The position numbers were made by a program, and so were the translations under genes. DNA of 64,000 nt from Ferriphaselus sp. R-1 (GTDB lineage Bacteria; Pseudomonadota; Gammaproteobacteria; Burkholderiales; Gallionellaceae), in NCBI RefSeq assembly GCF_000746095.1, contig NZ_JQKP01000004.1, positions 124,001-188,000 of the forward strand. The letters run 5' to 3'. The notes beneath the pieces are model-generated. The model did not search any database. It was given only the letters and a program-made list of their open reading frames with translations, and was not told the origin of the DNA. Each line of letters opens with the position of its first letter. The first letter of the stretch is position 1. Shown piece after piece: positions 51,744 through 63,004 of this stretch.

Positions 51744-52280
51744 TCAGTCCGGCAACTGAGCGGCGGACAGCTCTTTCAGGAACGTCTCGATATTCTCTTT
51801 CACGGCACCTTCGACGGCCATTTTCAGGCGGGTCACGGCGGCGAACGATTCGGACATGGTGGTGCGGTGCGAGCTGCGTATCGATGTGCGGAACATGATC
51901 TTTTGATCGGATACGCGGATGAGCTGCCAGGCGAGTTCGAGCTTCACGGTGAAGTTGCCGCCCATCAAGGGGCGTTGCAGCTCGATGATCCTGACGTACA
52001 GGGTGTAGTCGGCAGGTATCCGGCTGACCGAGCCGAACAGCCCGGCCTTGAGGATGGATGCCTCGACTGCAGCTTTGAGGTCGGCATCGGCGATCGACGA
52101 CGGGTCTAGCGCACCGGTCGCCTGTCCGCCCGACACAGTGATCTGCACACTGTCGCCCTTAGGAACCTGTGCGCGGACGACCGGCCCGGCCTCCATCGCA
52201 GCGCGGTCGGCGGGCGATGCGCAGCCACCCAGCAGCGCCAGCAGGACGGCACAGGCCGCGAGGATACCGAGGCGGGCCAC
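51744..52280 (-). CDS. Lipoprotein of unknown function
   Basis: A 178-residue lipoprotein: signal with lipobox LLGGC (Cys20). The mature part is an alpha/beta domain with SVQITVSGGQATGALD, YTLYVRIIELQRPLMGGNFTVKLELAWQLI and a helical C-terminus, typical of small envelope lipoproteins with no known activity. It lies 3 bp downstream of a second lipoprotein gene on the same strand; the two are likely a pair. Confidence 0.8.
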   Translation of the reverse strand: MARLGILAACAVLLALLGGCASPADRAAMEAGPVVRAQVPKGDSVQITVSGGQATGALDPSSIADADLKAAVEASILKAGLFGSVSRIPADYTLYVRIIELQRPLMGGNFTVKLELAWQLIRVSDQKIMFRTSIRSSHRTTMSESFAAVTRLKMAVEGAVKENIETFLKELSAAQLPD

Positions 52281-52283
52281 GGC

Positions 52284-52733
52284 TTACTTCCGTGTGTTCA
52301 GGATGTTATCGACGACCTCATCCACCATCTTGGCCGGGGACTTGCGGGTGAGCGAGGTGTGATAGGAATTGCCCTGCGCGAGCGGGAAGTTGGATTTGGG
52401 ATCGCGCACCACGATGGTCAGCTCGATCATGTACATGGTCATATCCCACATCCACTTGTCCACATAGGTGACCAGCGCATCGGGCTGGGCGGCGACCTCC
52501 GGGTCTGCCGTCACGACGAAACCTTTGGCGCGGAACTTCTCGGCGATCAACTTCTTCGTGCTGCCGTCCTCGCCGGGAAGTTGGGCGACGTGGACCGATT
52601 TGATCGAACTCCAGTTCATGGTCGGGTCGGAAGAGGCCGTGGCGCGGTTGACTGCGCAGCCCGTGTTGAGAAGGGTCAGGGCGCACAGTGCGGCGACCCA
52701 GGTTGTGCGGCTGATCAGCGTGGCGATGTTCAT
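52284..52733 (-). CDS. Lipoprotein of unknown function
   Basis: A 149-residue lipoprotein with signal MNIATLISRTTWVAALCALT and lipobox LNTGC (Cys26). The mature part (MNWSSIKSVHVAQLPGEDGS, KFRAKGFVVTADPEVAAQPDALVTYVDKW) resembles DUF4136-like lipoproteins with a beta-alpha fold, but I would not assign it firmly. ATG 52733 has GGGAG about 8 nt upstream; a longer frame to 52805 is not preferred. Confidence 0.8.
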   Translation of the reverse strand: MNIATLISRTTWVAALCALTLLNTGCAVNRATASSDPTMNWSSIKSVHVAQLPGEDGSTKKLIAEKFRAKGFVVTADPEVAAQPDALVTYVDKWMWDMTMYMIELTIVVRDPKSNFPLAQGNSYHTSLTRKSPAKMVDEVVDNILNTRK

Positions 52734-52773
52734 GTCCGTCTCCCGTCGAATGTGTGGCGACATTATGTGACCA

Positions 52774-53073
52774 ATGGGCAGGAGCGACAAGGGCGATATG
52801 CCCATGTGGTCAATCCGCGCTCAAGGTGAGCTGCGTACTTTGGCAAACTCGGCAGCGATGGAGTCGATCAGCGTCGCCTTCCTGATCCGGACCACACGGG
52901 GCCCGGTGCTGCTGACCGGCGATGCCTGCATCACAACATGGGGTTGGGAACATACCGTCGAGCCCGGCGACTTCACCGCCGACCACGCGCGCAACCTGAA
53001 GAACCTGCAAAACATGAAGCGACTGGTCGCGTATCATCCGCAGATCGAGGTGTATCTGGGGCACCAGCACTAA
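52774..53073 (+). pseudogene. Remnant of an MBL-fold hydrolase (C-terminal part)
   Basis: A 99-codon frame whose last 65 residues look like the end of an MBL-fold hydrolase: VAFLIRTTRGPVLLTGDACITTWGWEHTVEPG, then LKNLQNMKRLVAYHPQIEVYLGHQH. The N-terminal half, with the first metal motif HxHxDH, is absent and the first 28 residues match nothing. No ribosome-binding site precedes it. It is a truncated remnant. Confidence 0.65.
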
Positions 53074-53119
53074 GCTGGCCGACGACTGCCCAGCACCGAC
53101 ATCCGGCACTTGTCGATAT

Positions 53120-53212
53120 TCAACCGCAATCGGCAACCTTCCCCGCCTGCCCGACGCGATCTTCCCCGGTCGCAGTCACCAACAGATGGTTGAGTTCGGT
53201 TTCAGCAGTCAT
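53120..53212 (-). pseudogene. Possible remnant of a GcvR-like ACT-domain gene
   Basis: ATG 53212 with AGGA about 8 nt upstream encodes 30 residues (MTAETELNHLLVTATGEDRV...) that resemble the first strand of GcvR/ACT-domain proteins (LVVTAxGEDRPG) and then run off into unrelated sequence and a TGA. The rest of the domain is missing. The match is short, so it is tentative. Confidence 0.4.
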
Positions 53213-53302
53213 GGCGGTGGTCCTGGGAGGAGTGAAGTGGTGAATTGTAGGGATTGAGAGATGCTGGGGGAGGTTTATCGGGAGAGGATGGGGAGCGGGA
53301 TA

Positions 53303-53731
53303 CTAGACTCCGCGCTTTTGCACGACCCGACTTGAGTGCCGGGTTAGATGCGACTCGATGAGTTTAACAAATGTTTGGGTGCCTCTTGGGTACAGCACAT
53401 ACGAGGCGTTCAGACCCTGCAGTCTAATTAGTACGCCTCCAAGGGAGAGAAAACCTCGCTTCCATTCGACCCCGGCAATATCTCGATATGGAATGACTGT
53501 TGTTGAAAACCCGCAGATGACCATAAAGTCAGGATAAAGCGCTACACGAGTAAATGGAATATTGGTTCCGACACCAATTCCCAAACCTCTAGAGCCAACT
53601 GAGCATCTTTGTTGCCATAGAGGCTCTAAACTTTGCTCTGCAGGCACTCTACGGAAACTGCCAATAAGAGGCCAGAACAGCACACCTGCAACCACAACAA
53701 GAAGGGCAACGAGTTCAAAGAAGGGATCCAT
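53303..53731 (-). CDS. Hypothetical membrane-anchored PH-like protein
   Basis: A 142-residue protein I do not recognise: one N-terminal membrane helix (about 5-24, FFELVALLVVVAGVLFWPLI), then a beta-rich domain (VALYPDFMVICGFSTTVIPYRDIAGVEWKRG) that looks like bacterial PH-domain proteins. The AT-richer sequence and the neighbouring palindromic element suggest an accessory insertion. No function is proposed. Confidence 0.55.
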   Translation of the reverse strand: MDPFFELVALLVVVAGVLFWPLIGSFRRVPAEQSLEPLWQQRCSVGSRGLGIGVGTNIPFTRVALYPDFMVICGFSTTVIPYRDIAGVEWKRGFLSLGGVLIRLQGLNASYVLYPRGTQTFVKLIESHLTRHSSRVVQKRGV

Positions 53732-53751
53732 AGCTCTAACAAAATAAGTCT

Positions 53752-53876
53752 AGTAGGGTGGGCAAATCCCGATTTGCCCACGCGGTTTGCACGCTGGGCA
53801 TCATACGATACGCGCTGGATTTACGTGTGCGGATGTGTGTCAGCGGTGGGCAACACTACGTTTTTGCCCACCCTAC
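53752..53876. repeat. Palindromic MITE-like element
   Basis: A 125-bp element with terminal inverted repeats GTAGGGTGGGCAA...TTGCCCACCCTAC. Each half has its own hairpin: GTGGGCAAAT-CCCG-ATTTGCCCAC (perfect, 53757-53780) and GTGGGCAA...TTGCCCAC. It contains no open frame. Repeats of this GTAGGGTGGGC type occur in many proteobacterial genomes. It lies between the PH-like gene and srkA. Confidence 0.7.
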
Positions 53877-53889
53877 AAATGACCATCCG

Positions 53890-54927
53890 CTACGCCGCCC
53901 ACAGTGGCGGTTCGTCCATCAGGGCGATTTGTTCGCGTAGTTCGAGGATGCGTTCCTGCCAGTAGTGCTGGGTGTTGAACCAGGGGAAGGCGCGTTTGAA
54001 GGCGGGGTCGTCCCAGCGGCGGGCGAGCCAGGCGGAGTAGTGCAGCAGGCGCAGGGTGCGCAGGGCTTCGATCAGATGCAGTTCGCGGCTGTCGAATTCG
54101 CAGAAATCCTCGTACCCGGCCAGCACGTCGCCAAGCTGGCGCACACGCTCTTCGCGCTCACCGGAGAGCAGCATCCACAGGTCTTGCACCGCCGGGCCCA
54201 TGCGGCTGTCGTCGAAATCGACGAAGTGCGGGCCGTCGTCGGTCCACAGCACGTTGCCGGAATGGCAGTCGCCGTGCAGACGCAGCAGGCCGGGCTGTCC
54301 GGCACGGGCGTAGCAGTGGCGCACGCCTTGCAGGGCTTGCTCGACCACGCTGCGCCAGGCGGGCAGCAGGTCGGCGGGAATGAAATCGTGGGCCAGCAGG
54401 TAGTCGCGCGATGCCAGGCCGAAGGTGTCGAGGTCCAGCGTGGGGCGATGCCGGAAAGCCTGGAGTCGGCCCACGGCGTGGATGCGGCCAAGGAAGCGCC
54501 CCATCCATTCCAACGTTTCGCGGTCTTCCAGCTCCGGCGCGCGTCCGCCGTGCTTGGGAAAGACGGCAAAGCGGTAGCCGTAAAAGTGGTGCAGCGTGCT
54601 GGCGTTCAGCGTGAGCGCAGGCACGACGGGAATTTCGCGCTCGACCAGCTCCTGCACGTAGGCATGCTCTTCGAGGATGGCGGCATCCGTCCAACGCTCG
54701 GGGCGGTAAAACTTGGCGACCAGCGGTGTACCGTCTTCGATGCCGACCTGATAGACGCGATTCTCGTAGCTATTGAGCGCCAGCAGGCGGCCATCGCAGA
54801 CCAAGCCGAGGCTTTCCAGCGCGTTGAGCACGAGGTCGGGGGTGAGTGCGGTGTAGTCCGGCTGGACCATGGCCGGACGCAGGTCCCCGGAGGGCGGGTT
54901 CGTGTCCGGTTCCGGCGTGTGTGGCAT
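53890..54927 (-). CDS. srkA: Stress response kinase A (YihE/RdoA)
   Basis: A cytoplasmic Ser/Thr kinase of the choline/APH kinase fold, counteracting toxin- and envelope-stress-linked death in E. coli. 345 residues (E. coli 328): SYENRVYQVGIEDGTPLVAKFYRP (ATP Lys), LRLHGDCHSGNVLW (catalytic Asp) and HFVDFDDSRMGPAVQDLW (metal Asp). The start is unclear; ATG 54927 was used, ATG 54870 is possible. It follows glgP on the same strand. Confidence 0.92.
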   Translation of the reverse strand: MPHTPEPDTNPPSGDLRPAMVQPDYTALTPDLVLNALESLGLVCDGRLLALNSYENRVYQVGIEDGTPLVAKFYRPERWTDAAILEEHAYVQELVEREIPVVPALTLNASTLHHFYGYRFAVFPKHGGRAPELEDRETLEWMGRFLGRIHAVGRLQAFRHRPTLDLDTFGLASRDYLLAHDFIPADLLPAWRSVVEQALQGVRHCYARAGQPGLLRLHGDCHSGNVLWTDDGPHFVDFDDSRMGPAVQDLWMLLSGEREERVRQLGDVLAGYEDFCEFDSRELHLIEALRTLRLLHYSAWLARRWDDPAFKRAFPWFNTQHYWQERILELREQIALMDEPPLWAA

Positions 54928-54987
54928 GTCGACTTCGGTGCGGCAGCGGCCCGCCACCCGGCGCTGCACCGGGCGGCGGGCTGTGCG

Positions 54988-57489
<2,502 letters not shown>

Positions 57490-57885
57490 GATGGACTCCT
57501 GAACGTATCCTGTTAATCTGGTTTGCGAGCGGCCCAGGCCTGAATCGGGACAGGCGAGGCTGCTGCGCGTATCTGACCAAGCAATCCGCATGCCTGCGCC
57601 TGATACAGGCTGTCTGAGACACTCGAAAAAACGCCCCCGTCGATCGCGGGATCGGATGCTCGTGCATCACTGTCGTGAAGTTCGTTCTGCACCCGTTGCT
57701 TCATGGTCGGCGGTGCCGGGCCCGGGGTGTGGAAGTCGAGGACTGGGGGGCGTACATGGCGCGATTGTACGACAGATGAGGCTCTCCTGCTTGGCCAACG
57801 CGTCCGGCCCACGTCATACCTGCGTTCAACGGGGTTTTGTATTAGCATTCGCCGTCCGCAGAAACCGCCCCGACTCGCCCTCATC
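57490..57885. other. Intergenic region between glgP and the glycosyltransferase
   Basis: About 400 bp between two divergent genes. A TACAAT on the minus strand near 57770 is a weak -10 candidate for glgP but lacks a -35. I see no tRNA, riboswitch or clear hairpin terminator here. Confidence 0.4.
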
Positions 57886-59541
57886 ATGAACATCGCCCAC
57901 GCCCGCTGGCTGATCCTGCTCACGCTGCTCGTCAACGCGGCGGCCATGCTCTCGCCGGTGATCAACAGCGGGGATTCGATCACCTATGCCGCACTGGCAC
58001 AGCACATCGCCCTGAGCGGGGATTGGTCCAATCTGGTGCTGGACGGGCAGGATTGGCTGGACAAACCGCACCTGCCGTTCTGGATCACGGCGCTATCCTT
58101 CAAGTTGCTCGGCAGCAGCGCGTTCAGCTATATCCTGCCCGGCTTCCTGTTCCACCTGCTCGGCGGCTACTTCACCTATCGCATCGCGCGCCTGTTCTAC
58201 GGACGCGACACGGCCTGGCTGTCGGTGCTGGTGTTCGTGTCGGCCTATCACTTGATGGATTCGTCCATCGAGGTGAAGGCGGAGACCTATCTCACCGGCA
58301 CCATCATGGGTGCGTGTTACTACTGGCTGCGCTACGACGCGCAGGCCAGGCTCAAATACCTGCTGCTGGGCGCACTGTTCAGCGCGATGGCGGTGATGAC
58401 CAAGGGCGTGTTCACGCTCATCACCATCAGCAGCGGGCTGGTGGCGATGTGGCTGTATCAGGGGCAGTGGCGCAAGCTGTGGGGCGGCAAGTGGCTGCTG
58501 GCGTTGGTGCTGACTCTGCTGTTCACCGCGCCGGAGGTGGTGGCGCTGTATCTGCAGTTCGACGCGCACCCGGAGAAAGTGATGTTCGGCCAGACACACG
58601 TCTCCGGCATCAAGTTCTTCTTGTGGGACAGCCAGTTCGGGCGCTTCTTCAACACCGGGCCGATCAAGAACACGCAAGGCCATCCGTTCTACTTCGTGCT
58701 GGTGTTCCTGTGGGCGTTCCTGCCATGGGTGGCGGTGTTCGTGGCGGCGATGTCCGCCGGAATGCGTCGGTTGTGGCTACGCAGCGGCGGGAATGATGCC
58801 GGTTTCGTGTTCCTGTGCGGCGCGTTCTTCGTCACCTTCGGCCTGTTCAGCGCGACCAGCTTCCAGCTCGACCACTACACCGTGATCCTGTTCCCGTTCG
58901 CCGCCATCCTGTGCGGCAAGTTCCTCGCCGACTGGCTGGTTGAGGCTGCGGCGGCGCGCACGTTGCGCTATGTGCAATGGCTCATCGCCGGCGTGCTGGT
59001 GGGGCTGGTGGTGGGATTGAGTCTCTACACCGGCAACGTGCCGCTGACGGCAGTGGTGTGTACCCTGACGCTGGCGCTGCTGGGCTATGTCTACGCGACG
59101 CGACGGCAGCTGCGCCTCGGTGCAGTGACCTACCCGCTGCTGGCGATCAACCTGTTGTTCGTGTTCCTGTCCATGCTGGCCGCGCTCACGCTGGGCAGAT
59201 ACGATGTGGCGCACAACGTGGCGCAGGTGCTGGCGGACAGGCCGCCGTTGCCGGTGTATGTGCAGGCGCAGCAGATGACTTTGCAGGCGCGCGAACTCGG
59301 GCTTTACCTGCAGCAGCCCTGCATCGCCGTCGATGATTTCGCGTCCTTGCCGTCACAGGGGGGCTTCCGGGTGGTGATGCAGGAAAAGAACGTGGCGGAG
59401 TTCACCCGCCACCATCCTCGTTACACCCGGGTCGCTGCGCTGCAGGCGACCATCCAGAAGACCGGGACGTTCCCCAAGATGCTGAAGATGGCCCAGGGAA
59501 GCTGGCCGCTGGACGAGATCGCCGTCCTGCAAGTGCCCTGA
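57886..59541 (+). CDS. ArnT-like membrane glycosyltransferase (GT83)
   Basis: A 551-residue inner-membrane protein with about 11 helices and the GT-C pattern (acidic residues in the first periplasmic loop: NSGDSITYAALAQHIALSGDW, then LDKPHLPFWITALSFKLLG; also SIEVKAETYLTG). The family transfers sugars from polyprenyl-phosphate donors to lipid A or proteins. The substrate is unknown. ATG 57886 begins MNIAHARWLILL. It is convergent with a second GT83 gene, with no intergenic bases. Confidence 0.88.
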   Translation: MNIAHARWLILLTLLVNAAAMLSPVINSGDSITYAALAQHIALSGDWSNLVLDGQDWLDKPHLPFWITALSFKLLGSSAFSYILPGFLFHLLGGYFTYRIARLFYGRDTAWLSVLVFVSAYHLMDSSIEVKAETYLTGTIMGACYYWLRYDAQARLKYLLLGALFSAMAVMTKGVFTLITISSGLVAMWLYQGQWRKLWGGKWLLALVLTLLFTAPEVVALYLQFDAHPEKVMFGQTHVSGIKFFLWDSQFGRFFNTGPIKNTQGHPFYFVLVFLWAFLPWVAVFVAAMSAGMRRLWLRSGGNDAGFVFLCGAFFVTFGLFSATSFQLDHYTVILFPFAAILCGKFLADWLVEAAAARTLRYVQWLIAGVLVGLVVGLSLYTGNVPLTAVVCTLTLALLGYVYATRRQLRLGAVTYPLLAINLLFVFLSMLAALTLGRYDVAHNVAQVLADRPPLPVYVQAQQMTLQARELGLYLQQPCIAVDDFASLPSQGGFRVVMQEKNVAEFTRHHPRYTRVAALQATIQKTGTFPKMLKMAQGSWPLDEIAVLQVP

Positions 59542-61185
59542 CTAGCGTTTGGCCACCTTGCGGTACAACCACAGGTGACGGCCCGGTGCGGTGTCCCGCC
59601 CACCGTCCCAGATGACTTCCCACTTCGCCCGCTTGCTGACCGGCAACAGCGCCGTACCCTGCACCAGCCACAGGTCGCAATCGCTGGTGACGTAGTGGCG
59701 CGGCGTGATGTCACCGAAATATTGCAACATGGCGCGATGCACATCGTCCAGTTCGGCCCCGGCGATGCAGTGGTATTTCTGGGGAAGGTGTTGCTTCAGG
59801 TCGAGCACGGTGCTGCGATAACTCTTGCCGGTATCCAGCCAGGGTAGCCACAAGGTCATCGCCAGGATCCAGAGCAAAGTGACACCCGCCGCCCAGTTGA
59901 CCACGGCACGGCGGATGGAGCGTCCGACGCGCCAGATGAAGGCGACCCACAACACGGTGGACGCGGCGGCGATCCAGAACGAAGCCTCTTGCACGCTGGG
60001 CTGGTAGCCCGGATGGTACTGCTTCAGCCAGAAGGTGATCTTGGAGTGGTTGTCCAGCAGCAGGCCCGCCCAGCCCCACCAGAGCAGGATGGCCAGCAAG
60101 CCGAAGGTCATGATGCCGAACCAGTCCAGCGCATTGGCTGCGCCCCGGCGCAAGGTGGCCAGGGCAGCCGTCGCCAGCAGCGTCAGCGGGATCAGCATGG
60201 GCAGCGCGAACACTTCCTTGATGTTGGGCACGATGCTCAGGGTGGTCAGCATCACCAGGAAGGCGACCAGAGGCAACTGGAACTCCGGCTCGCGCAACAC
60301 TTTGCGGCGGGCTTCCCACACCGCCCAAGCCGCCAGCGGCAAGGCTGGCCAGGCGAACCAGGGCAGGATGCGCACGTAGTAGAGGGCATCGCGGTAATCG
60401 CCGCCGCCCGCATACTGCAGCCAGCGCCCGATGTTGAGCGTCCACGCCCACTCGGAGAACAGCTGCGGCGAGCGCAGATACAGCAGCAGCGGCCACACCA
60501 CCAGCCAGGGCAAAGCGAACAGTAGCGCCAGCAACAGGGTGCGCAGGTAGTGGCCGTTGCGCCAGAGCTGGAACGACAGCAGGCCCAGGCTGATGAATGC
60601 GAACAGCATCGGGGCGATGAAGCCCTTGGCCATGAAGCCGATGCCGACCCCACTGCCTATCCACAACGCGGCCTTGCTGCTGTGGCGCAGGATCAGGGTG
60701 TAGCCGTAGAGCATCATGGCGCAGCCGCTGACCAGCGCCAGATCGGTGATGAGCTGGTGCGAGCGCACCAGCATCCCCAGACAGCCGAGCAGGATCACCA
60801 CTGCCGCCCAGCCGCGCCCCTTGCCGAACAGTTCGCGCCCGGCCAGGCCGGTGAACAGCAGGGTCAACCCGGTATAGAAAGCACTGGCGAAGCGCGCGCC
60901 ATCATGCAGCGGCAGCCAGGGCGCAAGCGCCTTGGCGAACAGCGCTGCCGTCCAGTAGAACAGGGGTGGTTTGTCCATCACCGGCATGCCGGCCAGCGAG
61001 GGCACCAGCCAGTCGCCCATCTGCAACATCGAATAGACCAGGCCGAAGCCGTAGGCCTCGTAGGGCTCCCAGGGATCGTGTCCGACCAGTCCGGTGAACA
61101 TCCAGATCGCACACAACACCAGCAACAGCGCCGCTTTGGCGGGCGTGATGGGGTGTTCGCGCTGGTGTTCCGGGTAGGTGAACAT
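59542..61185 (-). CDS. ArnT-like membrane glycosyltransferase (GT83)
   Basis: A 547-residue GT-C protein of the same family, with DPWEPYEAYGFGLVYSMLQMGDWLVPSLAGMPVMDKPPLFYW, the typical first periplasmic loop. About 12 helices. It differs from the neighbour gene in sequence, so a recent duplication is not evident. It overlaps the M48 gene's stop (TGATG), so it is translationally coupled to the protease. Confidence 0.88.
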   Translation of the reverse strand: MFTYPEHQREHPITPAKAALLLVLCAIWMFTGLVGHDPWEPYEAYGFGLVYSMLQMGDWLVPSLAGMPVMDKPPLFYWTAALFAKALAPWLPLHDGARFASAFYTGLTLLFTGLAGRELFGKGRGWAAVVILLGCLGMLVRSHQLITDLALVSGCAMMLYGYTLILRHSSKAALWIGSGVGIGFMAKGFIAPMLFAFISLGLLSFQLWRNGHYLRTLLLALLFALPWLVVWPLLLYLRSPQLFSEWAWTLNIGRWLQYAGGGDYRDALYYVRILPWFAWPALPLAAWAVWEARRKVLREPEFQLPLVAFLVMLTTLSIVPNIKEVFALPMLIPLTLLATAALATLRRGAANALDWFGIMTFGLLAILLWWGWAGLLLDNHSKITFWLKQYHPGYQPSVQEASFWIAAASTVLWVAFIWRVGRSIRRAVVNWAAGVTLLWILAMTLWLPWLDTGKSYRSTVLDLKQHLPQKYHCIAGAELDDVHRAMLQYFGDITPRHYVTSDCDLWLVQGTALLPVSKRAKWEVIWDGGRDTAPGRHLWLYRKVAKR

Positions 61186-62615
61186 CAGTCGACGACCTTG
61201 ATCGACTGCCCGGCGACCGGCTCACCCTTGGGATATTGGGCGTTGATCAGGCGCAGGTAGCTCTCGGCGTTACGGCCCAGCGGCGAGCGCCGCGCCAGTG
61301 CCGCGTAAGTGTCGCCTGCGCGTGCGGTGATGATGTGGATCTGCAGCGGGCGCAACTGCTTGCGCTCAGTCTCGCTGAGGGCGCGGAAGCTGCGTATGGT
61401 GTGCAACACGGCATTGCGCTGTACCGCCAGCGCTTCCGGTGACTTGGCCACACTCTGCACGATGTAGGCCCGGCCATTCAGGTAGATCACGCCGGTGATC
61501 GTGCTCGGTGTGGAGGCGATGGCCGCCGACAGCCCGTTGCACTCGGCGGGCTCGACGCTGCTGCCCGCGCCGGTGTAACGCTTGGCGTATTCCACCGGCG
61601 TACCCGTCGGTTTCACGTCCATGCGCAACTGCATCGAGACCTGCGCGTCCGGGCTGCTCGCCACCAGGCGGTCGGGCAGGTTCTGCACCTTCCAGTCGGC
61701 GGGGAAACTCAACGACAGACCGAGTTCGCCGTGGCTGAACACGTTGTTGCGCAGCACGCCCTGATCGCTGCTGTCATGGAAGGTGATGCCCTCGATGTGC
61801 TGCAGGAACACGTCGCGTCCCTCGTAGGGCTGCGCCACCACCAACCCCTTCGACTCGTTGACGACTTCCTGCAGGCGCGTGTCGGCATCGGGGTGCGAGG
61901 CGAACACGCCGTGATAGCGGCGCGGCTCGCGCCCTTCCTGCTTGGCGATTTCGGCATCGAACAGTTCCTGATCCTTAAGCACGCCGACCACCCGGATCAT
62001 GGCGTGCGGGTCGTAGCCGGAACGGGCGAGGTAATCGGCTCCCAGTCGGTCGGCCTCCAGCTCATGCTCGCGGCCATAGCCGGACAGCAAGGCACCGCCC
62101 AGCAGATTGGATAGGTTGTAACCGATATTCGTGTTCAGTTGTGGTACCCAATATGCGGCGATTCTTAGGCCAATATCGGTTGCCGTGGTCGCACTTTGCT
62201 GGCGCACCCCGTGACGCGCCGTGACGTGCCCGGTCTCATGCCCCAGCACCGCTGCCAGTTCGGCCTCGGAGTTGAGATAGGCGAGGATGCCGCGCGTGAT
62301 GTACACATAGCCGCCCGGCAAGGCGAAGGCGTTGATCTCGGGCGAATCGACCACGGTGTAATGGTATCTGAGGGTCGGGCGATGGCTCTTCATGGCCACC
62401 TTCTGTCCCACGCTATCGACGTAGTCCTGCAACGCGCGCGAGGGATAGACCTTGTATTGCTGCCTGACCAGAGCATCCTGGCGCAGGCCGATGCTGACTT
62501 CCTGCGCCTCCGACATCATCACGAAATCCTGCTTGCCGGTCACCGGATTCTGCGCACAGCTGGAAAGTGCCAGCAGCACCGGCACGGTGAACAGGGATCT
62601 CGTCAATGTATTCAT
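61185..62615 (-). CDS. M48-family metalloprotease lipoprotein
   Basis: A 476-residue lipoprotein: signal with lipobox LSSC, then an M48 peptidase domain with zinc motif HETGH (LGHETGHVTARHG) and the third ligand in ELEADRLGADYL. The C-terminal part has a beta domain and a LysM-like end (ITARAGDTYAALARRSPLG...LINAQYPKGEPV). It is BepA-like in its protease part and may act in outer-membrane protein quality control. ATG 62615 is preferred to a start at 62633. Confidence 0.9.
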   Translation of the reverse strand: MNTLTRSLFTVPVLLALSSCAQNPVTGKQDFVMMSEAQEVSIGLRQDALVRQQYKVYPSRALQDYVDSVGQKVAMKSHRPTLRYHYTVVDSPEINAFALPGGYVYITRGILAYLNSEAELAAVLGHETGHVTARHGVRQQSATTATDIGLRIAAYWVPQLNTNIGYNLSNLLGGALLSGYGREHELEADRLGADYLARSGYDPHAMIRVVGVLKDQELFDAEIAKQEGREPRRYHGVFASHPDADTRLQEVVNESKGLVVAQPYEGRDVFLQHIEGITFHDSSDQGVLRNNVFSHGELGLSLSFPADWKVQNLPDRLVASSPDAQVSMQLRMDVKPTGTPVEYAKRYTGAGSSVEPAECNGLSAAIASTPSTITGVIYLNGRAYIVQSVAKSPEALAVQRNAVLHTIRSFRALSETERKQLRPLQIHIITARAGDTYAALARRSPLGRNAESYLRLINAQYPKGEPVAGQSIKVVD

Positions 62616-62632
62616 GGTCAGACTCCAAAACA

Positions 62633-62656
62633 AAAAGGCAGCAAGCGCTGCCTTTT
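62633..62656 (-). terminator. Rho-independent terminator of rpmE
   Basis: A perfect 10-bp stem AAAAGGCAGC (62633-62642) with GCTGCCTTTT (62647-62656) and an AAGC loop. On the minus strand it continues into TTTTTGTTTTGG. It lies between rpmE and the M48 gene. Confidence 0.9.
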
Positions 62657-62681
62657 GATTGATACCGGAGGCTAAGTTCCC

Positions 62682-62903
62682 TTAGGCGGCAGCTTTCGCG
62701 CCGGCCTTGCCGTACTTCTGGTTGAACTTTTCGATACGACCGGCGGTATCCACGATCTTCTGGGTGCCGGTGTAGAACGGATGGCACTCGGAACATACTT
62801 CAACGTGCAGCGGCTTGCCCAAAGTGGACTTGGTGGTGAAGGAATTGCCGCAGCTGCAATTGACGGCGATCTCGTTGTACTGTGGATGGATGTCGGCTTT
62901 CAT
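62682..62903 (-). CDS. rpmE: 50S ribosomal protein L31
   Basis: A 73-residue ribosomal protein of the C+ (zinc) type: Cys in NCSCGNSF and [13 protein letters not shown] give the four ligands. This type is normally replaced by a Cys-less paralogue under zinc limitation. AGGAAAAG lies just before ATG 62903. It has its own promoter and terminator. Confidence 0.97.
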   Translation of the reverse strand: MKADIHPQYNEIAVNCSCGNSFTTKSTLGKPLHVEVCSECHPFYTGTQKIVDTAGRIEKFNQKYGKAGAKAAA

Positions 62904-62957
62904 GGTCTTTTCCTAAAAAATTCGGGCGCGGCAGGTGTACGCGCTACAGGGTCGCGG

Positions 62958-62986
62958 ATTATCCATAAAAAAGCGACCGCGCGCAA
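62958..62986 (-). promoter_or_regulatory. Promoter of rpmE
   Basis: On the minus strand: TTGCGC (62986-62981), 17 bp, GATAAT (62963-62958). Start near 62951, giving a leader of about 48 nt. Confidence 0.65.
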
Positions 62987-63004
62987 CATGATTATGGCAA
63001 CCGC

